64,000 nt of DNA from Lichtheimia corymbifera B2541 (lineage: Eukaryota > Mucoromycota > Mucoromycetes > Mucorales > Lichtheimiaceae): NCBI GenBank assembly GCA_000697475.1, contig JNEU01001006.1:124001-188000 (forward strand), given 5' to 3'. Below, one piece after another: positions 1 through 11,634 of this stretch. Position numbers and translations under genes: made by a program. Each line of letters begins with the position of its first letter. Within the stretch, counting starts at the first letter, position 1. The notes beneath the pieces are model-generated. The model was not told the origin of the DNA and did not search any database. It saw only the letters and a program-made list of their open reading frames with translations.

Positions 1-474
1 GTGTGTCACATCGAGTCGACAGGGAGAACTGTGCCATTGTATTCTTGATTGCTGCCGTCATACACAATTGTAAAATAGCTGCTGCATGCATTGACCTGAG
101 TATTCCAATAGCGTCCATGACTGTAAAGCACCTTTCACCAAGATATCATCCATTTCGTCAATCCCATCTAATCCATCATCGTCATCCTAAGCCATATCCA
201 CGTGATCGTTCCTGCGGACGACGCTCGCTCCAAGCAACCAAAGCAGCATTCCAGGAGATCTCATCACTGCACTTGATTGCATCCATCCATCAAATCCACC
301 ATGTTGGTTGAAGACAGCCATGTGATAGCTGCTGATATGCTCCCTTCTCCATCATTCATCGCAGCTTAACTAGGTGAAGATAGTTTGTATTGCACTGAAT
401 ATGATTGCTGATATGGTATCTCATCCATTGGAATCCGTATGTATAAAAGTAAATTGCGGCAAGTAACTTGAGTC
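1..474. other. spacer before repeat family A
   Basis: No supported gene. An open frame covers most of the first 310 bases, but it has no recognisable domain and is rich in His, Ile and Ser, as chance frames in AT-rich spacer are. The homology to the far end of the window starts only at about 475. Confidence 0.5.
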
Positions 475-1620
475 GATGGAGTAAAGACCTTGCTAATAGC
501 AATAGCTGTTACGGGATGGTTGTGGCAGAGGAGCGTGTTGTAGTAGTAGAGTCAAGGCTGTGAACGCTGTTTGAGACAATGGAATAAAGACCTTGCTAAT
601 AGCAACTGCTGAATGAACGCTGTTACGTTTGGTTGTGGCAGAAGAGTGTACAAGAGAAGGTGTAGCGTGTCAAGAAAGGCGGGTGTTGCAGTGGGGTGCA
701 CATGCCATGAAGAAGTAGCCATTCAGTCGAAGACAATCGGATCAAAGCATCTGTAGGGTTGGCATGATGGTTTGAAGAGAACAACCGTTTACAGGTGGCA
801 GTTGTAGTTGAATGCACCAACGGTTGAGATTGGGAAGAAGAGACAAGAAGCGGGGGTGGAAGAGGTGGGCATTAAATAGGTCAGGCACTTCCCTACATAT
901 CCATGCACACCGTAAATTGATCCATGATCTTGAGATTGCTTCTCTCGAACCTCAAACTTGCACATAAGGTGCTCTTGTGTATGCTGATCAACTTTATATT
1001 AATAAAGAACCCATGCTTCATTTGAAAATTTTGAATGGGAGGGTGCAATGTGGGATTTACTATAACCGACGGAAATTTGGAAGGCGCCGGATCTATCATT
1101 TATCGATTTAGTATGTATTATCTTGGGATTGCCCACTTTGAACTTGAAACTTGGTAAGCAGGTTCTCTGAGTCATGCTGATCAACTTCATTCATTTAAAA
1201 ACTGCATGCTTTATTATGATGTTTTATGAATCGGGCGGTCCAAATATAGGGCGGACGGAACGCAAGTAGGGTACATAGTGCACCCCCCCGCCGTTGTCCA
1301 CCTCCATCGTGAAACTTGGTCAGGCCGTGGGCTTCGACATGCTGATCAACTCCATTCAAATAAAAGTTGCAGGCTTCATTGTGAGAAATAAAATGGGAGC
1401 GTCCGACGATGCACGGACAAGAATATATATATAGGGTGGACGACCCAGGACCTTGAGATCCCCTCTCTCGAACCTGAAACTTTCACACAAGATGCTTTCA
1501 GGCATGCTGATCAACTTCGTTCTCATAAATTCTCCATGCTTCATTTGAAAGTTTTGGAAGGGAGGGTGTAATGAATGATTGTCTATGATGAATGATAGGT
1601 AATTGAAATAGGTATGCTGA
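475..1620 (+). repeat. dispersed repeat family A, copy 1
   Basis: Bases 475-1000 match 63485-64000 in the same orientation, with scattered substitutions and small indels. Bases 917-1390 match 41180-41667 in inverted orientation, with internal segments in the same order. From about 900 the copy contains at least four diverged sub-units sharing the core CATGCTGATCAACT, at about 985, 1174, 1340 and 1505. The small open frames inside are not conserved as protein. It could be a non-autonomous transposable element or a remnant of one. No transposase or clear terminal repeat is visible. Confidence 0.8.
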
Positions 1621-2414
1621 GGTAACGGATGACAAAGGATTGCAAGTTCCTCTAAAGATGAAATACTGCGAGACTGAATGTGGTTGCGTAAACAGGTAAG
1701 CCTATTTCAACATCATAACTTCATAGGTAGTGTTAAGCCATCCAAAGAGAAATCAATAGTTCAAAAGTGAAGCGAGAAAGCAGGATCGGTTGGTGTGGAT
1801 AAAAAGATGCGCGTAGTACATATTGCATGAAGGCTCTGTAAAATGGCCCGCCATCACACATTGCATTAGCCTGCACATGATTGCATATCGTTCAACATTT
1901 GTTGATCTTACCATTAGTTTGTTTGGGACAAGATATGCATGTTGTGCATTTCTGAGACGGTGCACCTGTATTTACATGTGCATGTTGTTATGGCTCCCAA
2001 TTCTTACTACCTATGATGCTACTACCTAAACCTTGACATGTGATAGAAGAGTGCAAGCTCACGTAAATTGATATATAGGTATGCAAATCAATGCAGCTTC
2101 TCAATAGAGCCATTCCTTTCAAAGACCCAACAAAGTGACACTCGATTGACTCCCTTTAAGGCGGTTTATGTAATGCATGAAAGAGAAAAAGGTTTGACAA
2201 CCCACAGGATAGGAGTGTTCAGAAACATGTGCAACCCATGCAGCTCGTACCACTGTGTTGCCACGGCAACGCCCCAAGAAAGGGAAGCAACCATTGTGCA
2301 CCATTGTAATTTAAAGGGACCTTTTTCGTTTTAGCTTTTTCTTTTTCTTTTTCCTTTGCCTGGTTTATCTATCCCTTCTCTTTTTCTTGTCAAACACATC
2401 TATCTTGGGTTTTC
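1621..2414. other. spacer upstream of the C2H2 gene
   Basis: Only short unsupported open frames. The last 80 bases before the C2H2 start codon are a pyrimidine-rich tract with repeated TTTTTC runs, typical of a fungal promoter/5' leader on the plus strand. Confidence 0.5.
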
Positions 2415-2951
2415 ATGGCGAGTAGTGTGACAGCTTCATCCTCATCATCCTCATCACATACAACCCTCTCTCAGCTGAGTCAAATACTGTCGTTTAACGT
2501 AATGTATTGGACTACGTTGCCTGAGCTCTTTGATCCGATCGAAGAGTTCGATGGAGACCCTGCGCGGCTTTATGTGCCACCACCACCACAAATGCCTTAT
2601 AGCGATGATGAGGATGATAGCGAAGATGACGGTGATAATGATGATAATAGGCCATCATGGCCATTCCTCGATAAGACTACTACTGCTACCACTACCAGGT
2701 GCGGGACAAAACGAGCAAGTCCATTTCAGAAAAAGAATCAGCACGAACAACAACGTTATCGACAATCATCTGCTGTGACACCATACCATAACGTCAGGAA
2801 GCGCCGAAAACAGCACGATCATCAGAAACAGAACCAAGTACGATTTGCATGTCACAAATGCGGCATGGTCTTTGATCGTTTGTATGATCACCGTCGTCAT
2901 GTCACCGCTACGCATGCTCGTTACAAGCGAGCAGCTCATCACTCACCCTAA
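2415..2951 (+). CDS. single C2H2 zinc-finger protein
   Basis: Intronless, 178 residues. The N-terminus is Ser-rich. Residues about 60-80 are highly acidic (Asp/Glu runs). A basic Gln/His/Lys stretch precedes one classical C2H2 finger near residues 145-167, of the form Cys-x2-Cys-x12-His-x4-His (CHKCG ... HRRHVTATH). The protein ends shortly after the finger. A single finger with an acidic region suggests a small nucleic-acid-binding or regulatory protein, but one finger alone rarely gives sequence specificity, so function is not assigned. It converges on the kelch gene, the stops being about 255 bases apart. Confidence 0.8.
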   Translation: MASSVTASSSSSSSHTTLSQLSQILSFNVMYWTTLPELFDPIEEFDGDPARLYVPPPPQMPYSDDEDDSEDDGDNDDNRPSWPFLDKTTTATTTRCGTKRASPFQKKNQHEQQRYRQSSAVTPYHNVRKRRKQHDHQKQNQVRFACHKCGMVFDRLYDHRRHVTATHARYKRAAHHSP

Positions 2952-3206
2952 TGATGTACCTCGCACATATACATATTTTCTTTAGCTTTTTATGCACAAA
3001 ATTTCACACCATGGATCCATATTATGCTACATCTACTATGGTCATCATTTTCTTTGTACAGTATGTCATTACATTTATGATTACAAAAAAAGTAAAAACT
3101 ACCCAATTCATCCGTATTCAGTCAACAACTTGTTATATTAATTTGGCAACATGGGATGATTAAGTACAAGTATGTGCTTTACAAAAAGGAGGGATGTAAT
3201 TTTCTT

Positions 3207-6177
3207 TCAGCCTGGTTTCTGCTGAGGTTGCTGTCGTTTTCTTTGTTGAGGATGATCGGCGGGTTTGAGCGCATACGCAAGTGAGCGGAACACTTCATCA
3301 TTGATGTAATATGCTTGGAATAATAATTCGAATACATGGAGTCGCTCCTCTAGCCTAGCCATTCGATCACCACGTTCTTCCTCGCCACCCTCATCGTCAT
3401 CATCCGATAGCTTGGTCTCTTCGTCATCGACATCATATATCTTTTTCAATCGCTGCTGTTGCTGTTGTCTCATTTGTTTTTGATGTTCTCTTTGTACCAC
3501 TGAAAAGCGACGATGTACAGGATGCACAATGGGTACGTTGGCCCCTTGAGGAAAACGAGATCGTAAACCATGCAACAAAGATCTACGCATTTGTCCAAAC
3601 GACCAGCGGTGGACTGATGAATGCATAAGGAGATAGGTGGTGGGTCAATACAGAATCAATGCATCCCTTGACAAAAGTCAAACTTACCCCATCCCCAAGG
3701 GCTTCTTGGCCTGAAGCCAAACAATAAGGCTTGTAATCCCAATAAGAGACCTGATATACCACCAATGATACCCATGGCATTAAGTAAGGTGAATGCGCGC
3801 TGCTCTCGTGAAACTGCGATTTCATATCGACTAGGGAACACATTGAAGGCACCCATAGGAGCTGGTATGCTGTTATAGTGAGCGACAGAAGGTTCAGACA
3901 TGGCTTGGCTTTGAATTTGATGCATGACACTACGGGCTGTGCCGATACCGGAATACTTGTTCCACACGTTATCGCTGATGATTACTTGCCGTTCTGAAAG
4001 CTCGTAACTGCCCGTGCTCACTGTGTTGGTATCGAGATCAAATGCATTGTCGGTACGAAGGTTGGCTTGCTCAGCAGCCTGAAACGCAGCATTCTCATCC
4101 TTGGAATACCAGTTAAACTGTGGTAGATTGTATGGGTCATGGATATTGTATACTGGCAAATTGGGATCATGGTATTTGTTGTAAAATGTAACATGAACGC
4201 GGGATTGATTGGATGGTAAATGATCACCATAGTAATGAAACTTGAGATAAGAACCACTGCTGCTGCTGCTGCGATCACTGGTGCGTCCAAGACGAAAATC
4301 AGGCGACGATCGAAAAAGGAAGCATGTCAGCTGTTCACCATAATAATCAAGGCCTGTGCGGACTGAGTCGGTAATGTTGATGATATACTGCGAGCATGAA
4401 TCACCAAAGTCGGTAGCGCATCGTAAGAAAGGCATCGTGTTTACTTGATCCGGATACCAACCATCAAAGCAGAATCGTATATCTAATAGCATTGTTCAGT
4501 TACCAGAAAAGATATGTGAATTGTAGCACACTTACCAGGCACATCAATGGTATAATCCTCTGTGTGACGATAAAACTTTTGATCAATGATAGGGCTGTTA
4601 CGCACTTGCAGCACAATGATGGCAACAATGGCAACAAAAACACCGAAAAACAATATCCGAAATAAGAGACGAGCCAATTCCGCCCATAATGGTTCACCGG
4701 TTCTATATCATCATTCCACGTCAAATCATCTGATGCTATATGTGGCTTTGTTGCTTATACCTTGGATGCCAAATCATGCGCTTGATCCCTGAAAGGATAC
4801 TGCCTTTGGCTTTCCGTCTGCGTTTGCAGAACCAAATACAACCCGCAAGCATGATCATACCGAGGCAAATGCCGAGAACCGCCATGCCAACCTTGAATAA
4901 CACGCTATGAGAATCACTTGCATCATGCGAAGGCGGATCTTCTGGTAGCCAAGCTTCTTTATCAGCGTCAAATATATACAATCCATCATAAATGGTATGG
5001 TAATTTAAGCCTACAAGCCTGCAGGTGTTAATAATGCGTAGTGATCATAAGCAGCAGCCACTTTTTGCTTACCAAATCCATAGACCATCTTTGACCCATT
5101 CACAACAGATGCAGCTGCAAATGATCGGGGGAAAGGCTGGTAAGGTGATGCATCAGGTATGGACCATGTCCACTGCGTAGTATCGAGTATAGCTGTCATT
5201 GCACTTGCGTCTCCTTTTGAGGAAATATAGGTATGGAAGGGTTGTTCCTGACCATCTTGACCGCCACAAACAATAATACGATCATCTGAAGCTAAAGTGA
5301 TGTGGCATATTAATAAAGGGGAGATGTGTGTTAATGACTATTACCTACTTGTAACGGCGGTGTGGTACGTGCGTGCATCAGGGATGATAGATCCAGCTAA
5401 TCGCTGGCTGTGCCAAGTTCCGTGGATTGAATCGTAGATAGCAGCTTCATTCAGGGGGAAAAGGCTCTTTGTTGTGATTGGGTTTGTGGTATAATTACCC
5501 ACACATGCATAACCACCGAGAATCACCATTTGGCCATTACTACATTTATAGATGAGTCATAGTTGTTTTAATACTGAAGCATGTAGAGACGTTTACCTTA
5601 ACATGTTTGCAGTATGGCCACATCGAGTAGGAGGGATATTTTGTACTGCTGCTGTATTACTCAAAGACCGCCATCCATCTGATGTAAAATCGTATGCCCA
5701 AAAGTAGTCGTTAAGAGGGCCGGTGATGTTCATGCCACCAAAAATGTAAGCAGTATTGCCGTGTAATGCCGTTGAGTGCCAATAGCGTTCCAAAGGTTGA
5801 GGTGTGGTTGAGTTTACTTTTTGGAGTGGTGACCATGCAAGTGATGCCATATCAAGCACGTAATAACGCATCGGTTCGGGTGGCAAGGCAGGATCCACTT
5901 TTTCGGGATGATGGCCACCAAACGTGTATATTTGTTGATTGTTGAGAGGAGAGGTGACAAGGCTGCCATAAATGAGGGCGGGTGAAGCGTAAGGGTCAGT
6001 GGCAAGCTGAGTGAATTGGCTCGTGCTGACGGTATTTGGAATCGACCACATTGCCTCCATATTCCAAGGTGGTACAGCATAGTATCCGCCATAAAAATAA
6101 ATGCTGTCATTGAGTGAAAGTGCTGATAATCCATAAATCGGTCTGTCGGTAGACCGCAGTTCTTGGCCAGCAAACAT
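3207..6177 (-). CDS. kelch-repeat multi-pass membrane protein
   Basis: Seven exons (6177-5597, 5539-5349, 5291-5073, 5010-4761, 4702-4536, 4482-3688, 3613-3207) join to 869 residues. Residues about 15-350 are kelch/galactose-oxidase-like blades (YFYGGYY, IYTFGGHH, AYIFGGMN, VILGGYA, IIVCGGQDG). A membrane segment at about 368-390 is followed by CKRRRK, so the blades are probably outside. A second segment lies at about 429-446 after a GEPLWAEL motif. A lumenal or extracellular region of about 250 residues follows, then a third segment at about 702-724 ending in RPRSPWG, and an acidic, Gln-rich cytoplasmic tail. The joins at 4761/4702 and 4536/4482 keep frame, so what look like two genes are one. 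A stop codon lies just upstream of the chosen start and no signal peptide is visible, so a further 5' exon is possible. Function unknown. Confidence 0.75.
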
Positions 6178-6776
6178 GGATCATGAAAGAGAAAAAGGGG
6201 AAAGAGAGAAAAAAAGAAAAAAGAGTTGGGGAAGAGAAGAAAAAAAAAGACACTAGGAAGGAGGGCCAGAAACAACTTTCTCGATGTGTCGTTGATGATG
6301 CTTGATGACGGGATCAAGTATGGCAATACAAGGGGGTGGTGATGTGACAGAAAGAAAAAAGTGTATCCATCATTTGTATGTGTATGCATATCCAAGGGAC
6401 AGTGAATGGGTGGTGTGCACGGCAACAGTCTCGGTAGATCCTTTCCACGTTATCCAGGCTTCACCGTTACAACACAAGAGCTGGCGGTATAAGATTATCC
6501 TTGCTTGATATATTGAGAGTACACAAAAGTATGGGAAAGAAAGGAGGAGGAGGTGTGCTAGAGAGAAAAAAAGTCAAAATTCAACTCCTTTATCGATGTA
6601 TCTCCCTGCAGATGATCCATATATATCACACACACGCAAATAAACATACGTACATATACGCGTATCATGGGAGCGTCATTGTTTTTATTGTTGACGGGAT
6701 TGATGTTGAAGATTGAATGGTCGTATGGGAGTGAAATGTAACAAAGATAAAGTGTAGTTGGGAATGCACCACCACT

Positions 6777-7622
6777 TCAAGAAGACTCGTCAGACGACGA
6801 TTCACCATCCTCATCCGAAGAACCAGAGGAAGACGATCCCTCGTCTTCTCTTCCGTTTTGAGAAGGACAATCACGGGCAATATGGCCTTGTTCATGGCAT
6901 CTGTAGCACACCTTGCTGTTGTCGGTATTGCTGTGGCAGTCTCGAGCCATGTGACCGAATTTTCCACAATTGTAGCACTTTACGCTCTTGCTGGCCTGGC
7001 AATCGCGGGCAAAATGGTTGGGTCCACCACAATTGTAACAAACAACGCGACTTGTCATGCCATTCATTGCACCTCCACGACCACCACCTCGTCGTCCACC
7101 ACGGAAACCACCACGTCGAGGTCTTGAACGACAATAGCGTGCCATATGACCTACCCGTCCACAGTTGTAGCAACGAGGGCCTTCACCATAGTTTGTGCTA
7201 GTGGTTGTTATAGCGTTGCTATCGTCATTGTTTTCATCATTGCTGGTGCTGGTGGTGTTGTTGTTGTTGGTAGTGTTGCCGGTGTTACGTACGTTGGAAG
7301 GACAATCAGCTTGGATATGGCCCACTAGAACAACACTGACCTTTTAGTATGAAAGACAAAGAATGCAAAAAAGACACACCACACATACCACCACCACAAG
7401 AATAACACTGCTTGGCTTCAGAGCTCTTTGGACGAGGGCATTGATTCGACTCATGACCAGGCTGCTTGCAGTTGTAGCAGAGACGCTCAGGTTCAGGGCA
7501 CACGTCAGCAAAGTGACCCACTATTCCCATGGGGGATGGGTGTGAGTAACCGTCATTTGACCACAAGGAAGGCGGACATGCTTACCATTGCCGCACTTGA
7601 AACAGCTCTTGCGAAATGCCAT
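6777..7622 (-). CDS. CCHC zinc-knuckle RNA-binding protein (CNBP/Gis2-like)
   Basis: Three exons (7622-7586, 7520-7389, 7324-6777) give 238 residues. Seven CCHC knuckles of the form Cys-x2-Cys-x4-His-x4-Cys are visible: CFKCGN..., CYNCKQ..., CYSCGG..., CYNCGR..., CYNCGG..., CYNCGK... and CYRCHE.... An Asn/Thr linker separates knuckles 3 and 4, an RGG-rich segment lies between knuckles 4 and 5, and the C-terminus is Ser/Asp/Glu-rich. Seven knuckles plus RGG is the layout of CNBP in animals and Gis2/Byr3 in yeasts, single-stranded nucleic-acid binding proteins that promote translation of selected mRNAs. Both introns cut a knuckle at the same codon (see findings). It is transcribed in the same direction as its neighbours but as a separate gene. 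Confidence 0.92.
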
Positions 7623-7824
7623 GCTCTCGATCTACTAGAAACAGGCCTTCAGTTACAATGGTGCTTTGAGGAATGTGCATGCATCCATGGGGAAAAGAAA
7701 AGAAGCCTTACGGGATCTGTCGATCGTGTGTGTGTGCAAGAATAAGATAGAAACCCAAGTGTTTTTTTTACTTCAGCCAGCCCAAATTTATACACCTGCA
7801 TCTCTTAAGTCTAATATAAAATGT

Positions 7825-10800
7825 CTATGTCTTTTGCACGCGCGAGATCAGAAATGCCACTTGTTCTGCCACTTCAGATAGTCGTATTTCTTGTTCTGCA
7901 CCACCACCAAAATGCCCCCTATCGAGATCCACTTTGAGAAGTACTGATGATGATGATGGTGATGGAAGCATGTCGCGTAGTTTGGCGACTAATTTCAAGG
8001 GCTGCCAATAGGCTACTCGTTGGTCTTTCATGCCGGCTGTCACATAGGTTGCAGGTACGTTTAGTCCTTGGACATTGTCGTATGGAGAATAACTTTGGAT
8101 GAGATCATAGGCACTAGGGTCGTCTGTTGGATTGCCCCATTCTGGATATTCCACTTGTGTCAACGGCAACTCAGGATTCAACATGGATGAAAGAGGATCC
8201 ACAAAAGGAACACGTAATACCAGAGCTTTGAATAGATCTATGATCCCACTTGGACATTAATAAATGCTACATGCATAAAAGTGATTAAACACAAACCTGG
8301 TCTCAAATGAAGCATGGCACCTAAGAAAGTTTCATATATATTAGTATCATTGTTGTATGTGAGCATATATCTCTCTTACCAACAAGAAGACCGCCTGCAC
8401 TTGTTCCCATGGCAGATAAATACTCTGGGCTTGTCACTTTGCTCTTAATCAAATGCTCCGCAACCGATATGAAATCATGAAAGCTATTCATCTTGTGTTC
8501 AAGCTTGCCATGCTCGTACCACTGGCGACCTAGCTCGCTGCCACCTCTTAAACCCCATATACGTTAGCTTGACGAATTCCCATTTGGATCATGATACTCA
8601 CCGCACATGAGCAAGAGCTATCACCCATCCACGTTCTAGTAATGGGAAATTCTCAATCCTAAACTGTGGTTCGGTTGAAACGCCATAGGCACCATATCCT
8701 CGCATGAGAACGGGGTTTCTAACATACGCTATAAGTAACCTGCTGGATATACGCGATGAGCACACTCACCTCCCATGTAATTCCATATCCTTTCGGTGGA
8801 TCAAGGTGATTGGAACTTTGGTGCCATCATGTGATGTCGAATAAACTCGCGTGCATGCATATTTAGATCGATCAAACCCTTTAATCCAAATGAATTAGTT
8901 AGTATCATGGCTCAAGGTATAGCGTAAAATTGCACCTACGATGAATGGGTTGAACGCGTACAGGTGTCAAACGCCTGGAGGACATGTCATAGTCATAGGT
9001 AGATTCATGCGCAAATGGAGAATGGATCGAGAATCGGAATTTCTCAGTGTCAAAATCCTAATCATATGGTCTAAGTGATTCATGCAAGATAAAACAGTGC
9101 AAAACTCACCAAGTTTGTTCCTGGTTGCAACACACAAAAGCGTTCTGGAAGCTCCACCGGATATGTCTCTTGCGTTGATAGGTCGTGACATAAGATCATT
9201 GGTAATCCATCGCGACGTCCATAAATCACTAGATGATTCTTTATACAAGGCACACCAACATTAGCCAATTTTTCCCACTTCCAATACAACCATGGTGCGC
9301 CTACCTGGAACACGTCCACATCTTCAATCTTTTCGTTTTCAGCCATTGTAATCACGTCTTGCCAATGTTCCCTTCCAATCATATTATCAGGCATGCGTGC
9401 TAACTTGAAATTGGTGGCACCATCGGCATTCGTTAAAATGTAAAACGTGTCCTTAAAGAAGGAAAAAAAAAGGTTGGCAACGAATAATCACTGGGAAGAT
9501 AATCCTTACCTTGTGGTGATCCACATAATATTCGATATCTTTTTCACGTGGTTGAACAAGCTGGATATGAGGTTGAGTGGATGTCGCATAATCGTGGGTT
9601 GCATCGACGACTCGGATCTCTGAAGATGAAAGAGAGTTGCTGTTGATGGTAACATATTTCTATATATCGACAATATGAGTGATTAGCCTATCAAAGCCCT
9701 TGTTCTATTCTTCTTACCATGTCCTTGGTACTTGTGATATCAACAAATACGGTATCATCCGTCTCCTCGTATACGAGCACGTCATCTTCTTGAGCGGTAC
9801 CAATCCGATGGGCGTAAACCTGTTGATGTGTAAATACCAGTTGCTTGGAGCCTTCTCGTTATACATACTCTGTAAGGTCTCAATTGTTCATTTGGCACAG
9901 TATAGTAGACCGTTTCATTGTTGGCCCAAACAAAGTTGAAGACGTCATGAAGGGTTTCATTCTAGATGCAAAGACATGTGGGTTAGTCTTTTTTTGGATG
10001 TGCTCAGATCAACCAAAACAACCATCATTGTTACCATTTCTCCCTGTGTCTCCTTGTGTAAATCTTTCAAATGCAAGTCGCCATACTCCATCCCTTCAGT
10101 CTCGGTGTTGTAGGCGAAAATGTTATGGTCGGGCGATAAAAGCACTTTACGGATCGACATGTTGAGTGACCTTAGGAACCCAGCGTTTAGGAGCACTTCC
10201 TAGTGGTGGTAGTGGTTCATTAGAGCACGAACAAGGAGAAGATGTCTCTCTCTTTTACCTCTTTACTTTCTCCCAGTTTCTTGCGGAGATAGACCATGCC
10301 ATAAGGTGATGTCCTTGAATAATATTCGTATCCATGCGCCACGGTGGATAATGGTGCCTGCATACGGGGCACATGTAACCGCTTTTTCATCTCCTAAAGG
10401 TTGTTTTAATTTGAGGTGCCACACACACATATACATATCATTCATTGCGACCCCTTACACTGAGAACGGCTCTTTTCAGGAACGCGGCCTTGCTCATCGA
10501 CTGCTTTGTAAATCTAAATCCAAAAAAGGTATCAGCAATGCCATTGTTTAATCACATCCTCCGTTGTAACAATACTTGCTCATTCTCTGCTTGAATATAG
10601 CCAGCGAGATCCTATGGGTTGATATGAGCCAACGTGGAAATAGGTGTAATTCAAGATGATTTTATTTACAGGGTGATCCAGTTGTTCCATCCATGAAAAG
10701 TTGTCTATCCTCTTTTTGCCGTGGTGTAATTGAATATCTGGCACTTTGGTAGGTGTAGGTGGAGAGGCTGGTGTTCTACACGCGTTATATGTTGATACAT

Positions 10801-10865
10801 CGTTGTGCTTATCATTGAGTGTATCATGCTGACCTGTTGACAATACGTTTCAAGGAAGCGAGCAT
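7825..10865 (-). CDS. oligopeptidase B / prolyl oligopeptidase (S9A)
   Basis: A many-exon gene starting at 10865 with a short basic leader (MLASLKRIVNR) that could be a mitochondrial targeting signal. The N-terminal part has the family signature HGKKRIDNFSWM and, further on, HGYEYYSRTSPYG. The C-terminal alpha/beta hydrolase domain reads GGSELGRQWYEHG, then MGTSAGGLL (nucleophile Ser near 8399), PEWGNP, SYSPYDNV, the catalytic Asp in KDQRVAYW and the catalytic His in DRGHFGGG close to the stop. All three catalytic residues are present, so it should be an active serine peptidase cutting short peptides after basic residues (PtrB type). I joined exons fully only for the first 250 bases and the last 1,000 bases; the middle introns are approximate. 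Confidence 0.88.
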
Positions 10866-11545
10866 ACTGTACGGCGCTCGTCGTTGCAGTCGTCTTTTAT
10901 GAAACCATGTTGAGTGATTGCTGACAAGAGAATGGAGCGTACAATGTGCTTACACGACGTGTTTTGTGTGAATGGCGGCATGGAGTCGAATGGCTGTTGA
11001 CATTGGTGGAGGTGGGGGGAGGACGAAAAACAAAGGACGAAAAGAGAGGTCCGGAATTCTAAAGATGTATGTCATGCTGTCAAGTCTATCGTGTCACTCG
11101 GGTTCTGCACACACACAAACACATAACCCGTCATCCATGCTTGAAGCCCGAATAAGCGATTCTCTCACTCAATAATAGCCTTTTTTGTCCCGGGTTGCTT
11201 GACACATCTACGGCCCGAGTAGAACCCGACACGGGATATGCATCATCTCGGAGAGCTAGTTTTAGTACATTTCATTGATCAATGACGTCTAGTCACATAA
11301 ACACGGATGGCATTGGGTATAAAAAGATACATGATTATTGTGGGAATTGTGAATAGCTGAGCCATTGTGTATGTAAAAAGCAATCTGCAGCTGGCAAATG
11401 CAGCATCATCGCCTTTTGTAAGACACAGAATTCCCATTCCAGGTTATCAGCAGAGCTGCTACGAATGTGGATTCACCCCATACTTTTGGAGTGATCGTGG
11501 GACATGAGGCATTCATTATAAAAGACCTGGAACACCCCTCTTTTC

Positions 11546-11550
<5 letters not shown>
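10866..11550. promoter_or_regulatory. divergent spacer between opdB-like and membrane-protein genes
   Basis: About 770 bases separate two divergent start codons, so both promoters must lie here. No conserved site is identified apart from the CT tract listed separately. Short open frames inside have no support. Confidence 0.4.
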
Positions 11551-11576
<26 letters not shown>

Positions 11577-11577
11577 T
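11551..11577 (+). repeat. CT microsatellite in promoter/5' leader
   Basis: A run of about 12 TC dinucleotides ends roughly 58 bases before the start codon at 11635. Pyrimidine tracts at this position are common in fungal core promoters; here it is an unusually pure dinucleotide repeat and likely length-variable. Confidence 0.85.
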
Positions 11578-11634
11578 TTGTAATCTACCCCGTTTCGATC
11601 AATCCATAAAAAGCAATAGCAAGGATACTGTATC

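Noticed and set aside
893..1544. Small minus-strand frames in repeat family A (MKHG... types)
   Set aside because: They resemble each other only because the DNA sub-units repeat. Stops and frames are not conserved between copies at 41 kb and 63 kb.
4736..4792. Gene boundary between kelch protein and a second membrane protein
   Set aside because: No start codon exists for the second part; a stop precedes its frame, and an intron (4760-4703) joins the two in phase.
5814..6425. 203-codon minus-strand frame overlapping the kelch start
   Set aside because: It overlaps the kelch exon in another frame and its upper half is Phe/Leu-rich translation of a pyrimidine tract. A shadow frame.
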